A stretch of 64,000 bases of DNA from Geodermatophilus saharensis (GTDB taxonomy: Bacteria; Actinomycetota; Actinomycetes; Mycobacteriales; Geodermatophilaceae): positions 496,001 through 560,000 of the forward strand of contig NZ_FZOH01000002.1 of the NCBI RefSeq assembly GCF_900188205.1, given 5' to 3'. The translations under genes and the position numbers were made by a program. Of this stretch, positions 1 through 8,309 are shown in pieces. The notes beneath the pieces were generated by a model, which saw only the letters and a list, made by a program, of their open reading frames with translations, searched no databases and was not told the origin of the DNA. Positions within the stretch are counted from its first letter, which is position 1. Each line of letters opens with the position of its first letter.

Positions 1-1
1 T

Positions 2-868
2 CGTCCGCTCCCCCTCGTCCTGGCCGCCGCCACCACGCTGGCGCTGGCGGCGTGCGCCCCGCAGGAGGAGTCCACCGACGCCGCGTCCGGCAGCGGCGGG
101 TCGGCGGCGACCGGCGCCTGCACCCCCGACGAGCTCGACACCCTCGAGCCGGGCACGCTGACCGTGGCCACCGACCAGCCCGCCTACGAGCCGTGGGTGG
201 TCGACGACACCCCGGAGAACGGGGAGGGCTTCGAGTCCGCCGTCGCCTACGCCGTCGCCGAGCAGCTCGGCTACGCCGAGGACGACGTCACCTGGACCCG
301 CGTGCCCTTCACCGCCGCCATCCAGCCCGGCCCCCGGCCGTTCGACTTCGACATCAACCAGTTCTCCATCACCGAGGAGCGGCGGCAGGCCGTCGACTTC
401 TCCTCGCCCTACTACACGGTCAGCCAGGCGGTCATCACGACCGCGGGCTCGGCGGCCGACGGCGCCACGAGCCTCGACGACCTGCGCGGCCTGCGGCTGG
501 GCGCCCAGGTGGCGACGACGAGCCTCGACGTCCTCACCGAGGTCATCGCCCCCGAGACCGAACCGGTCGTGTTCAACACCAACGACGACGCCAAGCTCGC
601 GCTGCAGAACGGCCAGGTCGACGCGATCGTCGTCGACCTGCCGACCGCCTTCTACATCACCTCCGCGGAGCTGGACAACGGCGTGATCGTCGGCCAGCTC
701 GAGGACTCCGGTGAGGGCGGCGACCAGTTCGGCCTGCTGCTGGCCAAGGACAGCCCGCTGACCGACTGCGTGTCCCAGGCGGTCGACGCGCTGCGCGAGG
801 ACGGCACGCTCGCCGACCTCGAGCAGCAGTGGCTCTCCGACGTCGCCGACGCGCCCGTCCTGTCCTGA
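2..868 (+). CDS. Polar amino acid ABC transporter substrate-binding lipoprotein (5' partial)
   Basis: The open frame runs in from the left window edge, so the first residues of the signal peptide are missing. A hydrophobic segment ends in a lipobox (LALAAC, Cys codon at 53-55), so the protein is probably lipid-anchored outside the membrane. After a Ser/Gly-rich linker comes an SBP_bac_3 type periplasmic-binding fold: LTVATDQPAYEPW near the start, then GFESAVAYAVAEQLGY, DFDINQFSITEERRQAVDFS and a C-terminal LREDGTLADLEQQW motif, all typical of amino-acid binding proteins. It is followed by its permease and ATPase, a complete importer. The family call is secure; the substrate cannot be read from sequence. 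Confidence 0.92.
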   Translation, partial: RPLPLVLAAATTLALAACAPQEESTDAASGSGGSAATGACTPDELDTLEPGTLTVATDQPAYEPWVVDDTPENGEGFESAVAYAVAEQLGYAEDDVTWTRVPFTAAIQPGPRPFDFDINQFSITEERRQAVDFSSPYYTVSQAVITTAGSAADGATSLDDLRGLRLGAQVATTSLDVLTEVIAPETEPVVFNTNDDAKLALQNGQVDAIVVDLPTAFYITSAELDNGVIVGQLEDSGEGGDQFGLLLAKDSPLTDCVSQAVDALREDGTLADLEQQWLSDVADAPVLS

Positions 869-1746
869 GCGCCGTCCTCACCGGCGGCGGGGTCCCGGCC
901 CTCCCGCCGCCCAGCGAGCTCGAGCTCGGCCGGCGGGCCTGGCGACGGCGCCGGGCCCGCCGCTCGACCCTGGTGGCGCTGGCCTCCACGCTGCTGTTCG
1001 CCGTCGTCGCCTGGTTCGCGGTCACGAACTCGCCGGGCTGGCCGCGGGTGCAGGCCACGTTCTTCTCGCCGTCGGCGGCGCTGGAGTCGCTGCCCGACAT
1101 CGCCCGCGGGCTGCTGGTCAACCTGCAGGTGCTCGTCGTCGGCGGGCTGCTGGTGCTCGTCGTCGGGCTGGGCACCGCCGCGCTGCGCACGCTGCGCGGC
1201 CCGGCCTGGGCGCCGCTGCGGATCCTGGCGACGGTCTACGTCGACCTGTTCCGCGGCATGCCGCTGATCATCGTGCTGTACCTGGTCGGCTTCGGCTTCC
1301 CGGCGCTGGGCCTGCAGGGTGTGCCGACGTCGCCGTTCGTCCTCGGGACGGCGGCGATCGTGCTCGTCTACTCCGCGTACGTCGCCGAGGTGTTCCGGGC
1401 CGGCATCGAGTCGGTGCACCCCAGCCAGCGCGCCGCGGCCCGGTCCCTCGGCCTCACCCACCGGCAGACGATGCGGATCGTCGTGCTGCCGCAGGCGCTG
1501 CGCACGGTCACCCCGGCGCTGCTCAACGACTTCGTCGCGCTGCAGAAGGACGTCGGGCTGATCTCCGTGCTCGGCGCGGTCGACGCGGTCCGCTCGGCGC
1601 AGATCCAGGTCGGGCAGACCTTCAACTTCACGCCCTACGTCGTCGCCGGGCTGCTGTTCGTGCTGCTCGCCGTCCCCTCGGCGCGGCTGGCCGACGCCGT
1701 CACCGCCCGCGCCCGCCGCCGTCAGCAGAGCGGGTCGCTGCTGTGA
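829..1746 (+). CDS. Polar amino acid ABC transporter permease (HisM family)
   Basis: 305-residue inner-membrane permease of the importer. Several hydrophobic helices are visible, and the cytoplasmic EAA loop that contacts the ATPase reads EVFRAGIESVHPSQRAAARSLGL and continues to the typical LPQALRTVTPALLNDFVALQKD. The GTG at 829 overlaps the end of the binding-protein gene by 40 bases. No ATG, GTG or TTG lies in this frame closer to the upstream stop, so this start is accepted with some doubt. It ends in a 4-base overlap with the ATPase gene, indicating translational coupling. A Pro/Arg-rich N-terminal tail precedes the first helix. Confidence 0.9.
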   Translation: MALRRRRRARPVLSAVLTGGGVPALPPPSELELGRRAWRRRRARRSTLVALASTLLFAVVAWFAVTNSPGWPRVQATFFSPSAALESLPDIARGLLVNLQVLVVGGLLVLVVGLGTAALRTLRGPAWAPLRILATVYVDLFRGMPLIIVLYLVGFGFPALGLQGVPTSPFVLGTAAIVLVYSAYVAEVFRAGIESVHPSQRAAARSLGLTHRQTMRIVVLPQALRTVTPALLNDFVALQKDVGLISVLGAVDAVRSAQIQVGQTFNFTPYVVAGLLFVLLAVPSARLADAVTARARRRQQSGSLL

Positions 1747-2486
1747 GCGTGCTCGAGCTGCGGGGCATCATGAAGGCGTTCGGGGAGAACGTCGTGCTGC
1801 GCGGGGTCGACCTCGCCGTCGACGAGCACCGGGTGGTGGCGCTGATCGGCGGGTCGGGGTCGGGCAAGTCCACGCTGCTGCGCTGCGCCTCGCTGCTGGA
1901 GACCGTCGACGACGGGCAGGTGCTGCTCGACGGCGAGGACGTCACCGACCCGCGGGTCGACGCCGACCGGGTGCGCCGGCGGATGGGCGTCGTCTTCCAG
2001 GCCTACAACCTGTTCCCCCACCTGTCGGTGCTCGACAACGTGACGCTCGCGCCGACCGCCGTGCACGGGCGGCCGAGGGCCGAGGCGGTCGAGGAGGCGC
2101 GGGGCCTGCTCGGGCGCATCGGGCTGGCCGACAAGGCGCTGGAGTACCCCGACCGGCTCTCCGGCGGGCAGCAGCAGCGGGTGGCGATCGTGCGCGCGCT
2201 CGCCGTCCGCCCGCGGGTCCTGCTGCTCGACGAGGTGACCAGTGCGCTGGACCCCGAGCTGGTCGGCGAGGTGCTCGCCCTGGTGCGGGAGGTGGCCGGT
2301 CAGGGGATGACGATCGTGATGGCCACCCACGAGATGGGCTTCGCGCGGCAGGTGGCCGACACGGTGGCCTTCCTCGACGGCGGCGTGCTGCTGGAGTCCG
2401 GCCCACCCGGGCAGGTGCTCGGCGACCCGGAGCACCCGCGGACCCGGCAGTTCCTCGCCCGGGTCATCGACGCCGGCCGGCTGTGA
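1743..2486 (+). CDS. Polar amino acid ABC transporter ATP-binding protein
   Basis: 247-residue ATPase that powers the importer encoded upstream. Visible motifs are Walker A GGSGSGKST (residues 36-44), Q-loop VVFQAYNLFPHLSV, signature LSGGQQQR, Walker B VLLLDEVTSALD and the H-loop MATHEMGFA. Both the set and the length are typical of the GlnQ/HisP family. The GTG start overlaps the permease stop (GTGA). It is the last gene of the operon, followed by two palindromes between convergent genes. Confidence 0.95.
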   Translation: MSVLELRGIMKAFGENVVLRGVDLAVDEHRVVALIGGSGSGKSTLLRCASLLETVDDGQVLLDGEDVTDPRVDADRVRRRMGVVFQAYNLFPHLSVLDNVTLAPTAVHGRPRAEAVEEARGLLGRIGLADKALEYPDRLSGGQQQRVAIVRALAVRPRVLLLDEVTSALDPELVGEVLALVREVAGQGMTIVMATHEMGFARQVADTVAFLDGGVLLESGPPGQVLGDPEHPRTRQFLARVIDAGRL

Positions 2487-2497
2487 CTCCTCTCTGC

Positions 2498-2559
2498 CGA
2501 GATCACGTGATCTCGACGCCCAGGAGCCCCTGCGACGTCGAGATCACGTGATCTCGACG
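2498..2559. repeat. Two copies of an intergenic palindrome between convergent genes
   Basis: The 86-base gap between the ABC ATPase stop and the convergent RNase H gene holds two near-identical perfect palindromes, CGAGATCACGTGATCTCG at 2498-2515 and 2539-2556. The second extends to 24 bp (2536-2559). The shared core is GAGATCACGTGATCTC with a central CACGTG. Either copy could fold as a hairpin and end transcription from both sides, but there is no U-run, and the near-identity of the copies suggests a dispersed palindromic repeat. Function is inference. Confidence 0.75.
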
Positions 2560-2572
2560 CGGGAGGGGCGGG

Positions 2573-3670
2573 TCAGCGCAGGTGGGCGGTGTCGTTCACC
2601 AGCCGCACCGACGTGCGCCCGTCGGAGCTCCACGCCACCGTCGACAGCGACGCGGCCTCCAGGAACACCCGGTGCACGACCTCGTCGCCGACGTCGAGGC
2701 CGGCGGCCAGCAGCAGCTTGATCGGGGTCACGTGGCTGACCACCAGCACCGTCCGCCCGGCGTGCCGCTGGAGCAGCCGCGCCCGCGCCCGGGCCACCCG
2801 CCGCGCCACGTCGGCCACCGACTCACCGCCCGGCGCGGCCACCGTGACGTCGGCGGCGAACCGGCGGACCGCCAGCGGGTGGCGCGCCCGCGCCTCGGCG
2901 GCGGTCAGCCCCTCGAGGTCGCCGAAGTCGAGCTCGACGAGGTCGTCGTCGTACTCGACCGGCAGGCCCAGCGCCGCGGCCACCGTCTCGGCGGTCTCCC
3001 GGGTGCGCCGCAGCGGCGAGGCGACGACGACCTCGATGCCGAGCTCCTTCGCGCGGACGGCGGCCGCCTCGGCCTCCGCCCGCCCGGTGGCCGACAGCGG
3101 CAGGTCGTTGCGGCCGCTGTAGCGGCGCTCGGGGGTGTGCTCGGTCTGCCCGTGCCGCAGCAGGTGCGTCACCGTGGTGACCACGGGCGCCGGCTCGGCG
3201 GCGGGCTGCACGTCGTCGCCGGTCACCGACGGCTCGGCGGCGGCGTCGCGGTGCACCGGCCGGCCGTCCATCGCGCTGTTGGCCAGGGCGTCGGCGGCGG
3301 AGTTCTGCGCGCGCGGCACCCAGGTGTAGCGCACGCTGCCCAGCTGCCGGGCGATGGCGCGGGCCTGCACGGCCAGCTTCTGCATGTCCGGGTGCTTGAT
3401 CTTCCAGCGGCCCGACATCTGCTCGACGACGAGCTTGGAGTCCATCCGCACCTCGACGTCGGCACCGGCGTCGAGGTCGAGTGCGGCCTGCAGCCCGGCC
3501 ACGAGCCCGCCGTACTCGGCGACGTTGTTGGTGGCCCGCCCGACCGACGCCGCCCGCTCGGCGAGCACCCGCCCGGTGCCGGCGTCGCGGACCAGCGCGC
3601 CGTAGCCGGCCGGCCCGGGGTTGCCCCGCGAGCCGCCGTCGGCCTCGACGACGAGACGTCGCCCGCTCAC
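2573..3670 (-). CDS. Bifunctional RNase H / histidine acid phosphatase
   Basis: 365-residue two-domain protein. Residues about 1-135 are RNase HI (EADGGSRGNPGPAGYG, NNVAEYGGL, MDSKLVVEQMSG, AADALAN), with the acidic catalytic residues in place; this domain cleaves RNA in RNA:DNA hybrids. Residues about 165-365 are a histidine phosphatase (LLRHGQTEHTPERRYSGRND, SPLRRTRETAE, VSHVTPIK). The same fusion is known in M. tuberculosis Rv2228c. The phosphatase substrate in vivo is uncertain, though a CobC-like alpha-ribazole phosphatase role has been proposed for relatives. The GTG start overlaps the upstream zinc-ribbon stop by 4 bases, indicating an operon. The reading frame stays open upstream, but homology and coupling fix the start. 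Confidence 0.93.
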   Translation of the reverse strand: MSGRRLVVEADGGSRGNPGPAGYGALVRDAGTGRVLAERAASVGRATNNVAEYGGLVAGLQAALDLDAGADVEVRMDSKLVVEQMSGRWKIKHPDMQKLAVQARAIARQLGSVRYTWVPRAQNSAADALANSAMDGRPVHRDAAAEPSVTGDDVQPAAEPAPVVTTVTHLLRHGQTEHTPERRYSGRNDLPLSATGRAEAEAAAVRAKELGIEVVVASPLRRTRETAETVAAALGLPVEYDDDLVELDFGDLEGLTAAEARARHPLAVRRFAADVTVAAPGGESVADVARRVARARARLLQRHAGRTVLVVSHVTPIKLLLAAGLDVGDEVVHRVFLEAASLSTVAWSSDGRTSVRLVNDTAHLR

Positions 3671-4407
3671 AGCCCGGACTCGGCGGTGCGCACCAGGATG
3701 CGGCCGCAGTTCTCGCAGCGGACCACCTCGTGCGGGTCGGCGTTGCGGACGGCGGCCAGCTCGCGGCCGTTGAGCTCGATGCGGCACCCCTGGCACTGGC
3801 GGGCCTTGAGCACCGCCGCGCCGGTGGTGCCGGTCTGGGCGCGGATGCGGTCGTAGAGCGCCAGCAGCTGCTCGGAGACGCCGGCGGCGACCTCGGCGCG
3901 GGCGGCCTCGTGCCGGGCGGTGGCGTCGGCGATGTCGGCCAGGGCGTCGTCGCGGAGCTGCTCGGCCCGCTCGCGGTCGGCGGCGGCCGAGGCGCGGCCC
4001 TCCTGGGCGGCGACGAGCGTGGCGTCGGCGGTCTCCCGGCGCTCCATGAGCTCGAGCACCTGGTCCTCGAGGTCGGACTGCCGCCGGGACAGCGACTGCA
4101 GCTCCGACTGCAGCGAGGTGATCTCCTTCGCCGTCGCGGCGCCGGAGTCGATCCGCCCCTGGTCGCGCGCCGCCCGCTGCCGGACGGTCTCGACGTCGGC
4201 CTCCAGCCGCTTCTGCTCCCGGTCGAGGTCGCGCACCTCGGTCTCGGCGCGGACCTCGGCCTCGGCGAAGCCCCGCTCGGACTCGGCGGCGGCCTCGACG
4301 GCGGCGACCTCCGGCAGCGTCCGCTTGCGGTGGGCGAGCTGGGTGAGCGCGACGTCCTCGGCGGCCAGCGTCAGGAGCTTCTGCTGCTCGAAGTGGTCGG
4401 CCTTCAC
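3667..4407 (-). CDS. Coiled-coil C4-type zinc-ribbon protein
   Basis: 246 residues. The first ~190 are almost entirely charged/Ala/Leu heptads (LQSLSRRQSDLEDQVLELMERRE and similar), a long helical hairpin. The C-terminus is a zinc ribbon with two Cys pairs (CQGC ... CENC). This is the Rv2229c / CT398 family, whose members pair a coiled coil with a zf-RING_7 ribbon. The biochemical role is not established. In many actinobacteria it sits between a Nif3 gene and the RNase H/phosphatase gene, as here apart from an inserted transporter pair. Translation is coupled to the downstream gene through a GTGA overlap. Confidence 0.9.
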   Translation of the reverse strand: MKADHFEQQKLLTLAAEDVALTQLAHRKRTLPEVAAVEAAAESERGFAEAEVRAETEVRDLDREQKRLEADVETVRQRAARDQGRIDSGAATAKEITSLQSELQSLSRRQSDLEDQVLELMERRETADATLVAAQEGRASAAADRERAEQLRDDALADIADATARHEAARAEVAAGVSEQLLALYDRIRAQTGTTGAAVLKARQCQGCRIELNGRELAAVRNADPHEVVRCENCGRILVRTAESGL

Positions 4408-4416
4408 CCGACCAAC

Positions 4417-6054
4417 CTACCGTCGGGCCGGGCGCTCCCCTCCCGGTGGCGCCGACTCCAGCGGGTCGGGCAGCTCGCGGAAGGTCGGGTCCTCCCGCTC
4501 GGCGGTGTAGTCGGTGTCCGCCGTCCCGTCGACGCCGTCGGACACCTTCGCCGCCCGCAGCGCCAGCGTCACCAGGACGACGACGAGCAGGTTGGCGGCC
4601 AGCGCGAGCAGGCCGGTGTAGACCGAGGACGCCGCGTCGAGGCCCAGCTTCGACAGCGCGAACGACGACCCGCCGAAGTGCTCGCGCACCACCGTCCCGT
4701 CCGGGCCCAGCCGCGGGGTGTTGTAGAGCATCAGCAGGCCCGCGGTCATCCCGGCCACCCAGCCGGCGATCAGCCCGCCGCGGTGCATCCACCGGGTGTA
4801 GAGGCCCAGCGCCACCGACGGCAGCGTCTGCAGGATGATCACGCCGCCGATCAGCTGCAGGTCGATGGAGAACTGCGGGTCGATGAACAGGATCGCCGCG
4901 ACCGCGCCGAGCTTGACCACCAGCGAGACGACCTTCGCCACCTGCGCCTCCTGCCGCGGGGTGGCGTCGCGCTTCAGGAACTCCTTGTAGATGTTGCGGG
5001 TGAACAGGTTGGCCGCGGCGATCGACATGATCGCCGCCGGCACCAGCGCGCCGATGCCGATCGCGGCGAAGGCGATGCCGGCGAACCAGCTCGGGAACAT
5101 CTCCTGGAACAGCACCGGGACGATCGTGTTGCCGTCCTCGCCGATGGGCGTCACGCCGGCCGCGATCGCCATGAAGCCCAGCAGCGCGATGAACCCCAGC
5201 GCCAGGCTGTAGACCGGCAGCGCGCTCATGTTGCGCTTGAGCACGTCGCGGTTGCTGGCCGCCAGCAGCCCGGTGATCGAGTGCGGGTAGAGGAACAGCG
5301 CCAGCGCCGAGCCCAGGGCCAGGGTGGCGTAGCCCAGCTGGCCGGTGGCCGGCAGCAGCACCCCCGCCCCCGTGCCGGCGGAGAACTTCTCCTCCGCGGC
5401 GCCGAAGATCGCGTCCCAGCCGCCGAGCTTCACCGGGATGACGATCACCGCGACGATGATCGTCAGGTAGATGAGCGTGTCCTTGACGAAGGCGATCAGC
5501 GCCGGCGCCCGCAGCCCCGAGTTGTAGGTGTAGAGCGCGAGGATCACGAACGCCACGATGAGCGGCAGCTCGCCCTCGACGCCCATCGCCTTGAGGATCG
5601 CCTCGATGCCGACCAGCTGGAGGGCGATGTAGGGCATCGTCGCGACGATCCCGGTCAGCGCCACCAGCAGCGCCATCGTGGGCGAGTCGAACCGCGAGCG
5701 GACGAAGTCCGCCGGGGTGACGAAGCCGCGCACGTGGCTGACCGACCACAGCCGGATGACCACCAGGAACACCAGCGGGTAGATCACCACGGTGTAGGGG
5801 ACGGCGAAGAACCCGGCGGCGCCGGCGCCGAACATCAGCGCCGGGACGGCGACGAAGGTGTAGGCGGTGTAGAGGTCACCGCCCAGCAGGAACCAGGTGA
5901 TCCAGGTGCCGAAGTTGCGCCCGCCCAGTCCCCACTCGTCGAGGTGCATGAGGTCGTCCGCGCGCCGCCAGCGCGCGGCGACGAACCCCATGACCGTGAC
6001 GACGAGGAACAGGACGATGACGATCGACAGCTCGACGACGTTGACCCCGTCCAC
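4417..6054 (-). CDS. Sodium:solute symporter (monocarboxylate-permease type)
   Basis: 545-residue polytopic membrane protein with about 13 hydrophobic helices. It begins DGVNVVELSIVIVLFLVV and carries the SSS-family block DEWGLGGRNFGTWITWFLLGGDLYTAYTF. It resembles the MctP/MctC type of importers for pyruvate, lactate or acetate, but the substrate cannot be fixed from sequence. The hydrophilic tail (about 40 residues, DGTADTDYTAEREDPTF) is cytoplasmic. The gene lies 3 bases downstream of a DUF3311 gene, the usual partner of this transporter type, so the two probably form one unit. Confidence 0.9.
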   Translation of the reverse strand: MDGVNVVELSIVIVLFLVVTVMGFVAARWRRADDLMHLDEWGLGGRNFGTWITWFLLGGDLYTAYTFVAVPALMFGAGAAGFFAVPYTVVIYPLVFLVVIRLWSVSHVRGFVTPADFVRSRFDSPTMALLVALTGIVATMPYIALQLVGIEAILKAMGVEGELPLIVAFVILALYTYNSGLRAPALIAFVKDTLIYLTIIVAVIVIPVKLGGWDAIFGAAEEKFSAGTGAGVLLPATGQLGYATLALGSALALFLYPHSITGLLAASNRDVLKRNMSALPVYSLALGFIALLGFMAIAAGVTPIGEDGNTIVPVLFQEMFPSWFAGIAFAAIGIGALVPAAIMSIAAANLFTRNIYKEFLKRDATPRQEAQVAKVVSLVVKLGAVAAILFIDPQFSIDLQLIGGVIILQTLPSVALGLYTRWMHRGGLIAGWVAGMTAGLLMLYNTPRLGPDGTVVREHFGGSSFALSKLGLDAASSVYTGLLALAANLLVVVLVTLALRAAKVSDGVDGTADTDYTAEREDPTFRELPDPLESAPPGGERPARR

Positions 6055-6057
6055 GGC

Positions 6058-6381
6058 TCAGCGCTCCCCGTCGCGGCGGGCGTCCCGCGCGGCCGACTTC
6101 CGGGCGGTGTCCCGGGCGATCGCGTCCCGCGCGGCGGCCTGCTCGGCCGGGCTGCGCCGGGTGGCCCGGTAGACCAGGACGGTGGTCAGCACGCCGAGGG
6201 CGACGAAGGCCAGCTGCAGCCAGTAGAAGAGCGGCCAGCCGAACAGCGTCGGCTCCACGCGGTTGTAGAGCGGCACGATCAGCGGCACCACGATCGGCAC
6301 CAGCAGCAGCCAGTTCCACGGGCTGCGGTCGCTGCGCCGGGGGACGACACCCCCCGTCGGCGGTCGTCGGTCGGTGGCCAC
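6058..6381 (-). CDS. DUF3311 small membrane protein, symporter partner
   Basis: 107 residues with two hydrophobic helices (NWLLLVPIVVPLIVPLYNRV and WPLFYWLQLAFVALGVLTTVLVY) and a highly charged C-terminal tail. This is the DUF3311 layout. DUF3311 proteins are typically encoded just before an SSS-family symporter, as here with a 3-base gap, and are thought to be accessory subunits, by analogy with the small partner of YjcH/ActP-type transporters. No catalytic motif is visible. Confidence 0.85.
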   Translation of the reverse strand: MATDRRPPTGGVVPRRSDRSPWNWLLLVPIVVPLIVPLYNRVEPTLFGWPLFYWLQLAFVALGVLTTVLVYRATRRSPAEQAAARDAIARDTARKSAARDARRDGER

Positions 6382-6396
6382 GGCGTCCTCCCCGTC

Positions 6397-7245
6397 TCAG
6401 CCGGCCGCGCGGGCCGGGTCCCCTCCTGCCGACCGGCCCCGGTGCACCGTCCACGGGTCGGTGCGGCGCCGGGAGGCGGCGGCCTCGACCCTGCCGGACA
6501 GGTCCGTGGTCAGCACCTCGGCGGCCACGGGCACCCAGGGCCACTCGGAGGCGAAGTGTGCCACGTCACACACCGCCGGGCCGGTCGACTCCTGCGCCTC
6601 CGACACCGGGTGGTGCCGCAGGTCGCTGGTGAGCAGGACGTCGGCCCCGGCCGCCGCGGCGGCCGGCAGCAGCGAGCCGCCGCTGCCCCCGCAGACGGCG
6701 ACCGTGCGCACCGGCCGGCCGGGGTCGCCGGCCGCGCGGACCCCACCCTCGGTGGCCGGCAGCACCGCGGCCGCGTGCGCGGCGAAGGCGGCCAGCGTGG
6801 TCGGCGCGGGCAGCTGCCCGACCCGGCCCAGCCCCTGCCGCGAGCCGGGCGCCACCGGCTCCAGCGGTCGGGTCCCGGTCAGCCCGAGGACCGCGGCCAG
6901 CGCGTCGTTCACCCCGACGTCGGCGGCGCGGTCGGCGTTGGTGTGCGCGACGAACAGCCCGCAGCCGGCGCGCACCAGCCGGTGCACCAGCCGCCCCTTC
7001 GGGTCGTCGGCGGGGACGCCGTGCACCGGGGTGAGGAACAGCGGGTGGTGGGTGACCAGCAGCTGCGCGCCACCCTCGATGGCCTCGTCGACGACGGCGG
7101 CGACCGGGTCGACGGCGACCAGCACCCGCTCCACCGGCTCGGCGGGGTCGCCGCACACCAGCCCGACGGCGTCCCAGCTCTCGGCGAGCGCGGGGTCGTA
7201 ACGCGCCTCCAGCGCGGCGACGACCTCGCCCAGGGTGGCGGTCAC
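6397..7245 (-). CDS. Nif3-like dinuclear metal-centre protein
   Basis: 282 residues of the Nif3/YbgI family (often annotated GTP cyclohydrolase 1 type 2). Metal-binding motifs are THHPLFL in the N-terminal half and SDLRHH plus DVAHFASEW in the C-terminal half. ESWDAVGLVCGDP near the start is the family hallmark. The biochemical function remains unresolved. In mycobacteria the orthologue (Rv2230c) directly precedes the zinc-ribbon and RNase H/phosphatase genes; here the symporter pair lies between them. Confidence 0.9.
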   Translation of the reverse strand: MTATLGEVVAALEARYDPALAESWDAVGLVCGDPAEPVERVLVAVDPVAAVVDEAIEGGAQLLVTHHPLFLTPVHGVPADDPKGRLVHRLVRAGCGLFVAHTNADRAADVGVNDALAAVLGLTGTRPLEPVAPGSRQGLGRVGQLPAPTTLAAFAAHAAAVLPATEGGVRAAGDPGRPVRTVAVCGGSGGSLLPAAAAAGADVLLTSDLRHHPVSEAQESTGPAVCDVAHFASEWPWVPVAAEVLTTDLSGRVEAAASRRRTDPWTVHRGRSAGGDPARAAG

Positions 7246-7260
7246 GGCGGCCGACCCTAG

Positions 7261-7755
7261 TCAGACGGCGCGGCCCATCACGACCCGGCGACCGGGGACC
7301 GCCAGCCCCGCGGCGGCCTCGTGGGCGACCAGGGCGGCCAGCTCCGGGCCGGGGTCGGCGACCTCGGTGAAGCCGCGCGCGGCGTACCACGGCGCGTTCC
7401 ACGGCACGTCGGCGTAGGTGGTCAGCGTGACCCGCGCCGCCCCGGCCTCCCGGGCGGTCCGCACGGCGGCGTCGAGCAGCGCGGTCCCGAGCCCGCGCCG
7501 GCCCGCCGAGGGGTGCACCGACAGCTGCTCGAGGTGCACGTCGCCGTCCACCCGCTCCAGGACGGCGAAGCCGACCGCCGGCTCGCCCACGACCAGCACC
7601 CGCCAGGCCGCCGCCCGCTCCTGGGGGGTCTGCGGCGGAGGGAGGCCGGCGATGCCCACGGACGCGAACAGCGCGTCGGCCGCGGCCTCGATCGCCGGCA
7701 GCCGCTCGAGGTCGGCCGGCCCGGCGACGCGGACGTCGGGGTCCATCGCCGTCAT
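7261..7755 (-). CDS. GNAT family N-acetyltransferase
   Basis: 164 residues. The acetyl-CoA binding motif A is visible as LEQLSVHPSAGRRGLGTALLDAAV, followed by AGAARVTLTTYADVPWNAPWYAARGF, the usual GNAT C-terminal half (motif B). The substrate is unknown. The ATG start overlaps the stop of the upstream DUF2867 gene by 4 bases, so the two are co-translated and probably controlled by the divergent TetR protein. Confidence 0.88.
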   Translation of the reverse strand: MTAMDPDVRVAGPADLERLPAIEAAADALFASVGIAGLPPPQTPQERAAAWRVLVVGEPAVGFAVLERVDGDVHLEQLSVHPSAGRRGLGTALLDAAVRTAREAGAARVTLTTYADVPWNAPWYAARGFTEVADPGPELAALVAHEAAAGLAVPGRRVVMGRAV

Positions 7756-8258
7756 GCTGCCGGAGGTGCCGCCCGCTGCACCATCCGGCGGAGCATGCCC
7801 GGCACGACCCGGGTGTGGAACGGCCGGACGACGCCGAAGTAGGCCCGTCCGAGGGCGTTGTGCCGCCGGACGACCGTGACCGCCACCAGCTCGTGGCCCG
7901 CCGCGGCCGGGCGCACGTGCAGGACCAGCCGGAAGTCCAGGTGCCGGTCGTCGACGCCGCTCACCACCGTGTCGGCGGACGCCGACAGCACGGGGAACAG
8001 CCCCGTCCCGGTGCGCAGGTGGAACGGCCGGACGAGCACGGTGCGCACGCCCATCAGCGCCCGCACCCACGGCGGGACGGCGGCCGGGCCGAACGCGGCG
8101 AGCCAGTCGCGGGCGTCGGTCGAGGCCCCGGGCGGGACGGCGACCGCGAAGGCGTCGGTGAAGTCGGCGCCGTCGAGGGTGGCGGCGGTCAGCAGGTCGG
8201 GCGGCACCGGCACCGCACGGGGCCGGCCGTCGGTCGGCAGTCCTGCGTCGAGCTCCAC
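7752..8258 (-). CDS. DUF2867 family protein
   Basis: 168 residues matching the DUF2867 pattern: an ADFTDAFAVAVPPGASTDARDW start, a central FHLRTGTGLFPV, SGVDDRHLDFRLVLHV and a C-terminal HNALGRAYFGVVRPFH. The family has no assigned reaction; members often follow NmrA/SDR domains or stand alone next to TetR regulators. The GTG start at 8258 has a strong GGAGGTG site 5 bases before it. The gene is divergent from the TetR gene with operator-like repeats between, so autoregulated control is likely (inference). Confidence 0.82.
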   Translation of the reverse strand: MELDAGLPTDGRPRAVPVPPDLLTAATLDGADFTDAFAVAVPPGASTDARDWLAAFGPAAVPPWVRALMGVRTVLVRPFHLRTGTGLFPVLSASADTVVSGVDDRHLDFRLVLHVRPAAAGHELVAVTVVRRHNALGRAYFGVVRPFHTRVVPGMLRRMVQRAAPPAA

Positions 8259-8267
8259 GGCCCACCT

Positions 8268-8307
8268 CCGTACGCCACCGTATGGTCGTCCGTACCGTAG
8301 CGTACGG
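8268..8307. promoter_or_regulatory. Two operator-like inverted repeats between divergent DUF2867 and TetR genes
   Basis: CCGTAC-6-GTATGG (8268-8285) and CCGTAC-6-GTACGG (8290-8307) are two similar inverted repeats with centres 22 bp apart, about two helical turns. They fill the 51-base gap between the divergent starts. The second ends 2 bases before the TetR GTG. This is the expected layout of TetR operators that shut both promoters. Confidence 0.65.
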
Positions 8308-8309
8308 AC

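Noticed and set aside
3481-7260. Very long plus-strand reading frame over the RNase H to Nif3 genes
   Set aside because: It is the antisense shadow of five well-supported minus-strand genes. Its translation is low-complexity Arg/Gly/His with no family similarity.
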